A stretch of DNA of 5,881 bases from Desulfobacterales bacterium (GCA_022361095.1 JAKSBO010000039.1:1-5881); one strand, 5' to 3'. Shown: positions 1-5,881, counted from the stretch's first letter. Numbers and translations are program-made. The notes: generated by a model from the letters alone, not told the origin.

Positions 1-267
1 ATTGACGACATCGACATCTATGAAATCAATGAGGCCTTTGCCTCCCAGGCGTTGCATTGCATCCGGGAACTTGGCCTTGAAAAATACATGGATAAAATCA
101 ACATTCACGGCGGTGCCATCGCCCTTGGCCATCCTTTGGGATGCACCGGTGCCAAACTGACCGCCACATGTATTGCCAACCTCAAGGAAGTCGGCGGTAA
201 ATATGGTATTGTCTCCATGTGTATCGGCGGCGGCATGGGTGCTGCTGCCGTATTTGAAAAGCTCTGA
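1..267 (+). CDS. Acyl-CoA thiolase (acetyl-CoA C-acyltransferase family), C-terminal 88 residues
   Basis: This is the 3' end of a thiolase gene; the start lies upstream of the window. Thiolases cleave 3-ketoacyl-CoA with CoA in beta-oxidation, or run in reverse to condense acetyl-CoA, and act in the cytoplasm. Visible family landmarks, numbered from the first visible residue, are NEAFA (10-14), [15 protein letters not shown] (37-51) with catalytic His44, and CIGGGMGAA (74-82) with active-site Cys74. The nucleophilic N-terminal Cys is outside the window. The run FASQA and the ending [15 protein letters not shown] resemble the FadA/peroxisomal 3-ketoacyl-CoA thiolase branch more than the short-chain acetoacetyl-CoA branch, but 88 residues cannot fix chain-length preference. 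The frame is open to a TGA at 265-267. It converges on the minus-strand corA operon, so it is a separate transcription unit. Confidence 0.95.
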   Translation: MDDIDIYEINEAFASQALHCIRELGLEKYMDKINIHGGAIALGHPLGCTGAKLTATCIANLKEVGGKYGIVSMCIGGGMGAAAVFEKL

Positions 268-290
268 CCGCCGGTACAGCTTTAATTTTA

Positions 291-384
291 TAAGAAAGTC
301 TGGGTAAGTTGCCCGGATCTTTCAAACTTTGTTGTGGGCTGTGCCTGGCAGCTGATATGTCAGGTCGGCCCATGGCCGTTCTTT
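291..384 (+). repeat. Structured intergenic repeat, copy A
   Basis: Bases 291-380 match the reverse complement of 4845-4934 at about 75 of 90 positions with no gaps (counted by eye), and 366-384 match 4749-4767 exactly as reverse complement. Read on the plus strand it folds into two hairpins. Hairpin 1 (294-323) pairs GAAAG with CTTTC and TCTGGGTA with TGCCCGGA around a 3-base AGT loop, with one bulged T. Hairpin 2 pairs TGGGC (335-339) with GCCCA (368-372) and CCTGGCA (344-350) with TGTCAGG (358-364). It starts 23 bases after the thiolase stop. It could be a small RNA, a transcript-end element of the thiolase, or a non-autonomous dispersed element. I do not recognise a named RNA family, and I see no convincing terminal inverted repeats or target duplication. 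Confidence 0.85.
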
Positions 385-398
385 GAATATTTAATTTT

Positions 399-475
399 AC
401 CACGAAGGACACAACGTTCACGAAGATATTAGCAAATAATTCTTCGTGTTCTTCGCAAACTTCGTGGTTTTATTT
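399..475 (+). repeat. Large inverted repeat of 9-base CGAAG units, possible terminator
   Basis: The left arm 399-426 and right arm 441-468 are inverted: ACCACGAAG (399-407) pairs with CTTCGTGGT (460-468) and CACGAAGA (419-426) with TCTTCGTG (441-448). An 11-base unpaired stretch lies on each side between the two paired blocks. Each arm is three 9-base units of the type RCGAAGNNN, the middle unit of the left arm being degenerate. On the plus strand the stem is followed by TTTTATTTT (467-475), so it could end thiolase transcription. The minus-strand side has no U-tract, so it is a poor terminator for the operon. The loop is long for a canonical intrinsic terminator. Confidence 0.7.
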
Positions 476-492
476 TGATCATGAACCTGAAC

Positions 493-723
493 TCATCCAC
501 CGGCAACCAGCGGAAACAAACCGACCTGGTCATTTTCATTAAGTTCCTGATCAGGCATTACCCGTTTACCATTGATGAAAATCAGGCTGACGGCCCCATC
601 AGGAATACCCAATTGACGGATCAGGGCGCCCGCAGTTGTGCCCTTTTCCACCTTAAGGGACCCCGAACCCTTTGGATAATATCGATAAAGCGTGGTGAAC
701 AGGTCTATATTAATTTCAATCAT
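493..723 (-). CDS. MoaD/ThiS-like ubiquitin-fold sulfur carrier, 76 aa
   Basis: This is a small beta-grasp protein of the MoaD/ThiS family. Such proteins are adenylated at a C-terminal Gly-Gly by an E1-like enzyme, turned into a thiocarboxylate, and donate sulfur for molybdopterin, thiamine or other products in the cytoplasm. The evidence is the length (76 aa, usual for the family), an N-terminal strand MIEINIDLF, a mid-protein VSLIFINGKRV followed by an acidic NENDQVGLFPLVAGG, and a chain that ends exactly at GG75-76. The ATG at 723-721 is chosen because it begins the homologous strand and has AGGAG at 738-734, 10 bases upstream. The longer in-frame start at 813 would add 30 residues lying inside mscS. 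The start overlaps the mscS stop by 8 bases, implying translational coupling. No MoaE, MoaA, ThiG or MoeB/ThiF is in the window, so whether it serves Mo/W cofactor, thiamine or another pathway is open. Confidence 0.88.
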   Translation of the reverse strand: MIEINIDLFTTLYRYYPKGSGSLKVEKGTTAGALIRQLGIPDGAVSLIFINGKRVMPDQELNENDQVGLFPLVAGG

Positions 724-3349
724 CAGATGCGCGCTCCTGATTCGCGTTTTGAGATGCCGGCGCTTCGGCTTTGCCAGGAAAAAACCGCTCGGCCCCTTCA
801 ATGGACCGGACATGAATATCCCGCTGGGGAAAGCTGATCTCTATGTTGTTTTCCCGAAAATGTTTATCGATCCTGAATCTGACATCCGTATCCACCTCCA
901 GCATATGATCGATGTCGGTCCAAAGCCGCAGCATAAAAACCAATGCACTGTCGCCAAAATCCGTAAAAACCACGTCCGGTCTGGGGTAGCGAAGCACATT
1001 GGCCGTATCCCCGGCAATCTGAAGCAAAATCGTTCTCACCAGTTCTATGTCGGATCCATATGCCACACCCACGCTGATTTTACGGCGGATGCGTTTGTCC
1101 TTGAAACTCCAGTTGGTCACCTGATTGCTGATGAAATCGGCATTGGGAATAATCAGGGAGGCATTGTCATAGGTCTGCACCACTGTGGACCGGACATTTA
1201 TTTTTCTTACCCTGGCCCAGATACCGTTGATCTCCACATCATCCCCCACCTGTATGGGGCGCTCAAACAGCAGGATAATGCCGGATATAAAATTATTGAA
1301 AATGTTCTGCAGGCCGAATCCGAGGCCAATGCCCAGGGCACCAAAGGCAACGGCCATGGATGCCGTGTTCAGTCCAAAGGCATGCAGGGCGATAAGAAGG
1401 CCTATGGACCAGATAACATAAGCAGAGATGGTCGTAATGGACTCCTGCAGGCCCTGGGCCATGCCTGACCGGCTTAAAAATTTTTTCTGGAACAGCCATT
1501 TCCATATCCGCACCAGGGCATAGGTGAAAATCAGTATAAGTCCGGCACACCCTGCACCCCAAAAGCTGAACTGCATGTTGCCGATGTTCAGCGGGTAGGA
1601 CAGAAACCGGTACAGATGCCCCAGCACGGTCCGGGGATCACCCCAGATCAGCAGCAGAATAATTGAAAAGGTTACCATCCAGCAGAATTGGCCTGCCCGG
1701 ATGATCAGCCACTGGACAGGATAATCGTCATAAATAAACACTTCGGTCCGGGTATGACTTTGCTCCCTGTAGTAGAGATCCCATTCCTGGAGCAGGTGAA
1801 AAAAAATCGCCCACCAGAATAAAATGACAAGACTCAGTATCCAGGAAAGTATCCAGTGGGAGGCAAGCAGTTCATAACCGGTCATGTCCAGCATCAGAGA
1901 AATACCGGGAATCAGAAGCATCATATACTTGATGGTCAACGTTCGAATCAGTCGGTTTTTATCCTGATGTTCCCCCCCGGCAGACCGGAAGGTATAAAAA
2001 TTGACACCCCGCCAGGTTTTCAGGGTCCAGGCAACCATGATAAACGCGCCTGCCATGCGCACCAGGATCAGCACCCCCGAACGTTGTCCCAACATGCCGT
2101 GCAACGCCCCATAAGCAAGCGTAAAAACAGCAACGGCCCGGGTAAAACGGATCAGGTGCCGGGCATTGGATTCCCCGCCCACGGCATCAACAAAAACCGT
2201 TTTCAACGCCCGGCAGATCCACCGGCATGCCAGCAGAATCATGATCGCCAGGGCAGCCTCCCGAAAAAATCCGGACACCAGAACCATTCTATCCAGGCGG
2301 CTGTACAGAAAAATTGTCAACGCGGTCCCGGCGGATATAATGGACATGCTCAGCAGATCCGAGGCCATCTGGTGCCAGCCACCTAACTTTTCCACAACAG
2401 GCAGATTCTTTAAACCCAACACCCCTTTTCTAAGCCGCATTAAAATGACCAGCACAATGCCCGCGACAAAGAAAAATGACACCGCCAGAAGCTGTGCCTC
2501 CTGCCACAGTTTTTCAATTTTTGAAATCCAGAACCGGGGATCAGAAACCATAGAGAGAAGCGCTGTCAGTGCGTTGAATTCCTCCTGAAGAGAATGAAGG
2601 GCGCCTAACCGCGAAACCTTTTTTGTCCGCTCAAACAACCCCTTTGCATTTTTTTGCCCAATGATTTTTTCAAATTGTGCATCCAGGCCTGTATACGTTT
2701 TTTTTAATTCCGCCTGCTTGGCCAGACGGTCCTTGTATACCTGATCCAGACGGGATACCAACACCTCTTTCTCCTTGAGCACTTTTACCAGGCGGGTTGC
2801 CGTCTTTTCAATGGCCCGGTTTCTCTTCTTGTCTCCGCCCGCGGCGCTCTCTTTAACGCCGGCAAGTTCCGCCAGTTGTTTGTCAACAAGCAGCTTCTGG
2901 TTTTCCAGATGTTCAAGTTCCTTTTTCAGGTCTTCTTCTTCCGGAATCAGTCCCTGAAAAATCTTCTGGGCTTCAGCCATGGCGGCTTTCAGTTCAGCCC
3001 TGCTTTTCTGAAGCTGGACAATACCGGCGTCCTCGGACAGCAGCAAATTCCAAAAAGAAGACAACTGGATCCGGTACCCGTTATATGCTGCCGTCAGGTA
3101 CAGTTGGTCTTTCTCTTCGCTTGCTATGCGGGCTTTATACGTTTCAAGGTCGCTGAGCTCCGTATTTAACGATTTCTCTAATATCGAGCCCAGCTCATTA
3201 ATCAATTGGGATGTCGAATCCTGTTCGGGTTCGGCAAACGCACAAGGAAATCCACCGAAAATGGTCAATCCGGCCAACACGATCACAAAAAAGATTAAAA
3301 TACCCGGGACGTTAAATTTCTTCATATGATCAGAATTGTTTTTTGCCAT
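716..3349 (-). CDS. MscS-family mechanosensitive channel, MscK/MscM-like, 877 aa
   Basis: A large MscS-family channel that should open under membrane tension and release solutes on osmotic downshock. Residues 9-39 form a Sec signal peptide ending CAFA before EPEQ. About 40-285 are a Lys/Glu-rich, largely helical coiled-coil periplasmic domain. Hydrophobic segments near 286-304, 332-350, 361-379, 402-420, 425-443, 475-492, 498-520, 548-570, 594-616 and 638-660 precede the pore helix at 664-696, which carries FGALGIGLGFGLQNIFNNF. The ERPIQVGDDVEI beta domain and the cytoplasmic alpha/beta domain follow, to about 849. Eleven helices match the MscK type, with a shorter periplasmic part than E. 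coli MscK (over 1100 aa). I chose ATG 3349-3347, 5 bases after the corA stop, with GGGTGG 11 bases upstream. A GTG at 3364 overlapping corA (882 aa) and an ATG at 3325 directly before the signal peptide (869 aa) are alternatives. It is the middle gene of the operon. Confidence 0.95.
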   Translation of the reverse strand: MAKNNSDHMKKFNVPGILIFFVIVLAGLTIFGGFPCAFAEPEQDSTSQLINELGSILEKSLNTELSDLETYKARIASEEKDQLYLTAAYNGYRIQLSSFWNLLLSEDAGIVQLQKSRAELKAAMAEAQKIFQGLIPEEEDLKKELEHLENQKLLVDKQLAELAGVKESAAGGDKKRNRAIEKTATRLVKVLKEKEVLVSRLDQVYKDRLAKQAELKKTYTGLDAQFEKIIGQKNAKGLFERTKKVSRLGALHSLQEEFNALTALLSMVSDPRFWISKIEKLWQEAQLLAVSFFFVAGIVLVILMRLRKGVLGLKNLPVVEKLGGWHQMASDLLSMSIISAGTALTIFLYSRLDRMVLVSGFFREAALAIMILLACRWICRALKTVFVDAVGGESNARHLIRFTRAVAVFTLAYGALHGMLGQRSGVLILVRMAGAFIMVAWTLKTWRGVNFYTFRSAGGEHQDKNRLIRTLTIKYMMLLIPGISLMLDMTGYELLASHWILSWILSLVILFWWAIFFHLLQEWDLYYREQSHTRTEVFIYDDYPVQWLIIRAGQFCWMVTFSIILLLIWGDPRTVLGHLYRFLSYPLNIGNMQFSFWGAGCAGLILIFTYALVRIWKWLFQKKFLSRSGMAQGLQESITTISAYVIWSIGLLIALHAFGLNTASMAVAFGALGIGLGFGLQNIFNNFISGIILLFERPIQVGDDVEINGIWARVRKINVRSTVVQTYDNASLIIPNADFISNQVTNWSFKDKRIRRKISVGVAYGSDIELVRTILLQIAGDTANVLRYPRPDVVFTDFGDSALVFMLRLWTDIDHMLEVDTDVRFRIDKHFRENNIEISFPQRDIHVRSIEGAERFFPGKAEAPASQNANQERASDD
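734..738 (-). promoter_or_regulatory. Ribosome binding site of the MoaD/ThiS-like gene
   Basis: AGGAG on the minus strand lies 10 bases before the ATG at 723-721, inside the last codons of mscS. It supports the 76-residue start over the longer in-frame one and fits translational coupling, as ribosomes ending at the mscS TGA (718-716) sit over the next start. Confidence 0.6.
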
Positions 3350-3354
3350 GATGT

Positions 3355-4419
3355 TTAAAACCACCCTTTCTTTTTAAAAAACAGAACCATTGCACCGCCG
3401 ATTGCCGCCATGCCCCCCAGGAACGTGAAATATCCCCACTGCCACTCAAGTTCCGGCATGAATTTAAAGTTCATTCCGTAAATTCCGGCAAGAAAACTTA
3501 AAGGGATAAAAATGGTGGAGATAATGGTCAGGGTTGCCATGACCTCGTTCATGCGGTTGCCCTGGGCCGACATATAAAAATCAACCATACTGGATAAAAG
3601 CTCCTGAAGCGAAGTCACCGCATCCAGAATATGATTGACATGATCCAGAATATCCGCATAGAAACGAATGACGGCATCGGGAATAAACGGGGATTCGGAT
3701 TTCATCAAACTCAGAATTGCACCGCGCACCGGCCTGAGCTGCTTATTAAAAAATATCACTTCTCGTTTCAGCCGGTGTATCTGCTCAAGGAGAACGGGAT
3801 TTAGCTCTTCGAGCATGTCACGTTCGATAGATTCCACGGCTGAAGCAATCTGCCCGATCACATCAAGGGAATGATCCACCACGGCGTCAATCAGGGCATA
3901 TGCCAGATAGCCGGAACCACCCCTGCGAATTTTTCCTCTTCCGGCCTGAAGTCTTTTCTCTACAGCTTTCAGGCAGGGAGAGGGTTTGTCCTGTATAGAA
4001 ATAACCAGGTTCTCCATGACGGCCATACTGACCTGGGTCTCCGATATCTCATAACGCTTGGGATCAAAGGCCAGTTGTTTGAGTGTGACATAATAATAAG
4101 CGTCAAAATCTTCAAATTTGGGCGGGTGTGCCGGATTAACCATATCCTCTAAGGTCAGGGTATGGATATTAAATAACTCTCCTATCCGTGAAAAGGCAAC
4201 ATGATCATTTGTGCCGGTGACTTGAATCCATGCCGCCTTTTCTTTCTGTATTAACGGCAGCACTGCGTCAATATTCGGAAGATGATGTGTTTCAAGTGAC
4301 TCTTTAGAATAGATTAAAACACAAATATCTGTCTGTGTGCCCAACGGAGCCTGGGCATCAATCTGCAGACCCGGCGGAGATCCGGCTTTTTTTGCTGATT
4401 TTTTAAAAAACCTGGGCAT
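3355..4419 (-). CDS. corA: CorA-family magnesium/divalent cation transporter, 354 aa
   Basis: CorA forms pentameric inner-membrane channels that admit Mg2+ (also Co2+ or Ni2+ in some members). About residues 30-280 are the cytoplasmic alpha/beta funnel and long stalk helix, with family blocks AAWIQVTG (62-69), HTLTLEDMVNPAHPPKFEDF (86-105) and YLAYALIDAVVDH (171-183). The first membrane helix is about 294-314 and ends in the signature YGMNF (GMN at 315-317). The MPELEW loop (321-326) and the second helix (about 329-348) follow, then a basic tail KKKGWF. Length and order match the CorA family, as in the Thermotoga protein. ATG 4419-4417 has GAAAGG at 4431-4426, 6 bases upstream. It is the first gene of the operon, ending 5 bases before the mscS ATG. 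No M-box-like Mg2+ riboswitch fits in the roughly 60-base leader predicted from the promoter candidate. Confidence 0.97.
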   Translation of the reverse strand: MPRFFKKSAKKAGSPPGLQIDAQAPLGTQTDICVLIYSKESLETHHLPNIDAVLPLIQKEKAAWIQVTGTNDHVAFSRIGELFNIHTLTLEDMVNPAHPPKFEDFDAYYYVTLKQLAFDPKRYEISETQVSMAVMENLVISIQDKPSPCLKAVEKRLQAGRGKIRRGGSGYLAYALIDAVVDHSLDVIGQIASAVESIERDMLEELNPVLLEQIHRLKREVIFFNKQLRPVRGAILSLMKSESPFIPDAVIRFYADILDHVNHILDAVTSLQELLSSMVDFYMSAQGNRMNEVMATLTIISTIFIPLSFLAGIYGMNFKFMPELEWQWGYFTFLGGMAAIGGAMVLFFKKKGWF

Positions 4420-4485
4420 GGCAAACCTTTCATTACATTTAAGGATATTCGGGTTTCACGATCATGGGGTTACGGATATGTAAAT

Positions 4486-4516
4486 ATTTTAAGACAGGGA
4501 ACCCGTTTTTTGTCAA
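4486..4516 (-). promoter_or_regulatory. Candidate sigma-70 promoter of the corA operon
   Basis: On the minus strand a perfect -35 box TTGACA (4516-4511) is followed after 19 bases by TAAAAT (4491-4486), 5 of 6 to the -10 consensus. Transcription would begin near 4479, giving a leader of about 60 bases before the corA ATG. The 19-base spacer is longer than the optimal 17; a TTAAAA reading at 18 bases is possible. It would drive corA, mscS and the MoaD/ThiS-like gene together. Confidence 0.5.
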
Positions 4517-4748
4517 GGCGTACAGGGTAGATCAACGCTAGGCCCACACCTCTCAAAACCGCCATTCAACCTGATTTTAAACCTGTTTGGCTTGCCTGTA
4601 AAATCTTGTGACTACTATATTTTTATACGCATTCCCATATTGTTTTTACCGCGTTGTTTTCTTTTTAAGATTCCAATAAACATATTTTATATGAAGCCCA
4701 ATACAAAACATCGCATTTTTATCGTGGTTAAGGGTTTTAAACGAGCCG

Positions 4749-4797
4749 AAAGAACGGCCATGGGCCGGCCTGGCACAATCGTCTGCCAGGTTCAGCC
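4749..4797 (-). repeat. Structured intergenic repeat, truncated copy B1
   Basis: Bases 4749-4767 equal the reverse complement of 366-384 exactly; similarity then continues more weakly to about 4797 and stops. Only the hairpin 2 half of the element is present. Its inner stem is perfect: 4769-4775 pairs with 4784-4790 over 7 base pairs around an 8-base loop. Where copies A and B2 have a G-U pair in this stem, B1 has G-C. The loop is one base longer and otherwise diverged. It has the same orientation as B2, so the two form a degenerate tandem pair. Confidence 0.65.
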
Positions 4798-4818
4798 TGC
4801 TGCAAACCATGAATGTAA

Positions 4819-4847
4819 TTCAGTCGTTATTGCAAACTTTATATAAC
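4819..4847 (+). promoter_or_regulatory. Weak candidate promoter for the receiver-PPDK gene
   Basis: TTCAGT (4819-4824), 17 bases, then TATAAC (4842-4847) gives a good -10 (5 of 6) with a poor -35 (3 of 6). It sits at the boundary of repeat copy B2, so a transcript from it would carry the antisense of that repeat as its leader. An alternative pair, TTGCCT (4592-4597) with TATATT (4616-4621) at 18 bases, is about as weak. Neither is strong evidence. Confidence 0.22.
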
Positions 4848-4934
4848 AGCCACGGGCTGGCCTGACATATCAACTGCCGGGCTTAGCCCACAACACGAGT
4901 TGAAAGATCTGGGTAGCTTACCCAGACTTTCTTA
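4845..4934 (-). repeat. Structured intergenic repeat, full copy B2
   Basis: This is the ungapped 90-base counterpart of copy A, inverted relative to it, with about 15 differences, mostly transitions. Read on the minus strand, hairpin 1 is a perfect 8-pair stem TCTGGGTA / TACCCAGA with loop AGC, extended by GAAAG / CTTTC. Hairpin 2 keeps TGGGC / GCCCG (one pair U-G) and CCCGGCA / TGTCAGG (one C-A mismatch). Its end lies 13 bases from the ATG of the receiver-PPDK gene, so it makes up most of that gene's upstream region. Confidence 0.85.
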
Positions 4935-4947
4935 CAAAAAATAAGAC

Positions 4948-5881
4948 ATGGATAGAGTTACCCAAAAAATAAAAGCCGGCCCTCAAATTTCCCGGGACTC
5001 GGATTTCCAGGTTTCGATGATTCTCTATGTTTGCGGCCCTTACAATTTGCCGGGACTAAAATCCGATATCTGCCCGTCCCCAAGGAAGATCACCTGGGCT
5101 GTTTCCATGGATGAGGCTGCCACACTGGTCCAAAAGGTCTCCTTTGACCTGGTTTTTATTGAAATCGGGGCCTTGGATGATGGGACCGGTACAACGGTAC
5201 AGCAGCTTAAATCCCTTTGTCCCGGTTTGCAGGTAATCTTCCTGGTGCCGCCGTGCCACTGCAAATCCCGGTCTTTGGACCAGGATGCGGATCATATGTT
5301 TATCTGGTCCGGAACCCCTGAACTCTTCCATGCCATGGTCCGTTTTATTGAGGACCAAATTTGTAAGGATACAACCCGCCGGGCTGTTCTCCTGGTGGAA
5401 GACAGCCTTGAATATGCTTCGTTCTTCCTGCCTGAAGTCTACAAAGCAATAGATTCGGCTTTTCCGGGTATCAGGCGGCCCAGGCTTGTTCTGGCCGGGT
5501 CTTATGAGACTGCCATGCAGCGGTTCCGGGAATTGGGCAGCCGCCTTGACTGTGTCCTTTCCGATACCCGGCTTCCCAGAAATGGGGAAGAGTCTCCCTG
5601 GGCCGGCGTTGACATCCTGACTGCCGTTCACAGGGAAATGCCCTGCCTGCCCATTATGCTTATGAGTGCTGAAAGTGTAAACAAAATAAAGGCCCAGGCC
5701 ATCCCGGCCCCCTTTCTGGATAAAAATGCAGACCAGCCGGCCCGGAACCTCCATGCATTTTTTCGCAAGCGGGTGCCGAACCGCCCGGCCCCGGAGAGAA
5801 CCGCATATCCCAAAGACCGATACCCGGTTCGAACAGGCCCGGTGGGCTTTACCAGGATCGGCAAGGGTGCCGCCGGTGGCA
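4948..5881 (+). CDS. Tandem-receiver protein with probable PEP/pyruvate-binding (PPDK_N-like) domain, N-terminal 311 residues
   Basis: The frame is open from ATG 4948 to the window end (311 codons plus 1 base), so the gene is 3'-truncated; an in-frame TAA at 4942-4944 precedes the ATG. Residues about 24-138 look like a degenerate receiver: hydrophobic strand MILYVCG without the acidic pair, DLVFIEIGALDDG with Glu72 at the phosphoacceptor site, and no conserved Lys near WSGTPELF. Residues about 146-272 are a complete receiver: acidic pair Glu151-Asp152 in LLVEDS, phosphoacceptor Asp206 in LSDTRLP, Ser240 in LMSAES and Lys259 in FLDKN. After a Pro/Arg-rich linker, GFTRIGKGAAGG (300-311) resembles the opening of PEP/pyruvate-binding domains of PPDK/PEP-synthase-like proteins (typically RIG-G-GGK-RGL). 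I infer a phosphorylation-responsive phosphotransfer protein, but the enzymatic part is outside the window. There is no clear Shine-Dalgarno sequence; Met24 (5017) is a less likely start. It is transcribed divergently from corA. Confidence 0.8.
   Translation, partial: MDRVTQKIKAGPQISRDSDFQVSMILYVCGPYNLPGLKSDICPSPRKITWAVSMDEAATLVQKVSFDLVFIEIGALDDGTGTTVQQLKSLCPGLQVIFLVPPCHCKSRSLDQDADHMFIWSGTPELFHAMVRFIEDQICKDTTRRAVLLVEDSLEYASFFLPEVYKAIDSAFPGIRRPRLVLAGSYETAMQRFRELGSRLDCVLSDTRLPRNGEESPWAGVDILTAVHREMPCLPIMLMSAESVNKIKAQAIPAPFLDKNADQPARNLHAFFRKRVPNRPAPERTAYPKDRYPVRTGPVGFTRIGKGAAGG

Larger units (their letters stand above)
4420..4947. other. Divergent intergenic region between corA and the receiver-PPDK gene
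   Basis: 528 bases without a supported gene. It holds the corA leader and promoter candidate (4420-4516), an AT-rich stretch (about 4570-4745) in which I see no gene or clear structure, a truncated repeat copy (4749-4797), an unassigned 47-base spacer, and a full repeat copy (4845-4934) ending 13 bases before the next ATG. A short open frame at 4592-4846 crosses the truncated repeat and is not supported as a gene. Confidence 0.7.

Noticed and set aside
291..384. Copy A as a miniature transposable element
   Set aside because: No convincing terminal inverted repeats or flanking target duplications are visible, and the variation pattern fits a folded RNA better. It stays possible until all copies are compared.
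182..421. Minus-strand open frame of 79 codons
   Set aside because: It overlaps the thiolase 3' end antisense and runs through repeat copy A. Its RTAMGRP segment recurs at the B1 copy only because the repeat itself is being translated.
692..1468. Plus-strand open frame of 258 codons
   Set aside because: It lies opposite the MscS pore and C-terminal domains, which are strongly recognisable on the minus strand.
4420..4480. Mg2+-sensing riboswitch in the corA leader
   Set aside because: The predicted leader is only about 60 bases and shows no M-box-like stems.
4771..4786. Possible sigma-54 promoter (TGGCAC followed by TCTGC)
   Set aside because: The GG-to-GC spacing is one base too long for the -24/-12 signature, and the bases are explained by the hairpin 2 stem of repeat B1.
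4592..4846. Plus-strand open frame of 84 codons
   Set aside because: It begins at a TTG codon with no ribosome site, crosses repeat copy B1, and has no recognisable protein features.
5056..5754. Minus-strand open frame of 232 codons
   Set aside because: It is antisense to the plus-strand receiver-PPDK frame, which shows clear receiver motifs and an uninterrupted 311-codon reading. The antisense product shows no recognisable family features.

Overview
The window looks like a mid-GC Gram-negative chromosome, most likely a sulfate-reducing Desulfobacterota (Desulfobacteraceae-like) bacterium. That assignment is an inference from the style of the proteins and the intergenic repeats, not from a marker gene. 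No rRNA, tRNA, CRISPR array or transposase is visible.

Layout: (1) 1-267, plus strand, the C-terminal end of an acyl-CoA thiolase. (2) 268-492, a convergent intergenic region with a 94-base structured repeat (copy A) and a large inverted repeat built from 9-base CGAAG units, which may act as a terminator. (3) 4419-493, minus strand, a tight three-gene operon: a CorA-type divalent cation channel, an 11-helix MscS-family mechanosensitive channel with a periplasmic coiled coil, and a 76-residue MoaD/ThiS-like beta-grasp protein ending in Gly-Gly. The first two genes are 5 bases apart and the last two overlap by 8. (4) 4420-4947, a divergent intergenic region with a good corA promoter candidate, one truncated copy (B1) and one full copy (B2) of the same structured repeat. 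(5) 4948-5881, plus strand, the 5' part of a long gene that runs off the window. It encodes a degenerate receiver domain, then an intact receiver domain, then what looks like the start of a PEP/pyruvate-binding (PPDK/PEP-synthase N-terminal) domain.

The operon makes sense as an envelope ion and osmotic module: CorA for Mg2+ entry and MscS for tension-gated solute release. The ubiquitin-like GG protein is the odd member, because no MoaE, ThiG or E1-like partner is in view.

The strongest unexplained signal is the ~90-base repeat. It flanks the operon in inverted orientation and folds into two hairpins. In the first hairpin the differences between full copies are loop changes or A-U/G-U swaps that keep pairing only when the RNA is read in one direction.
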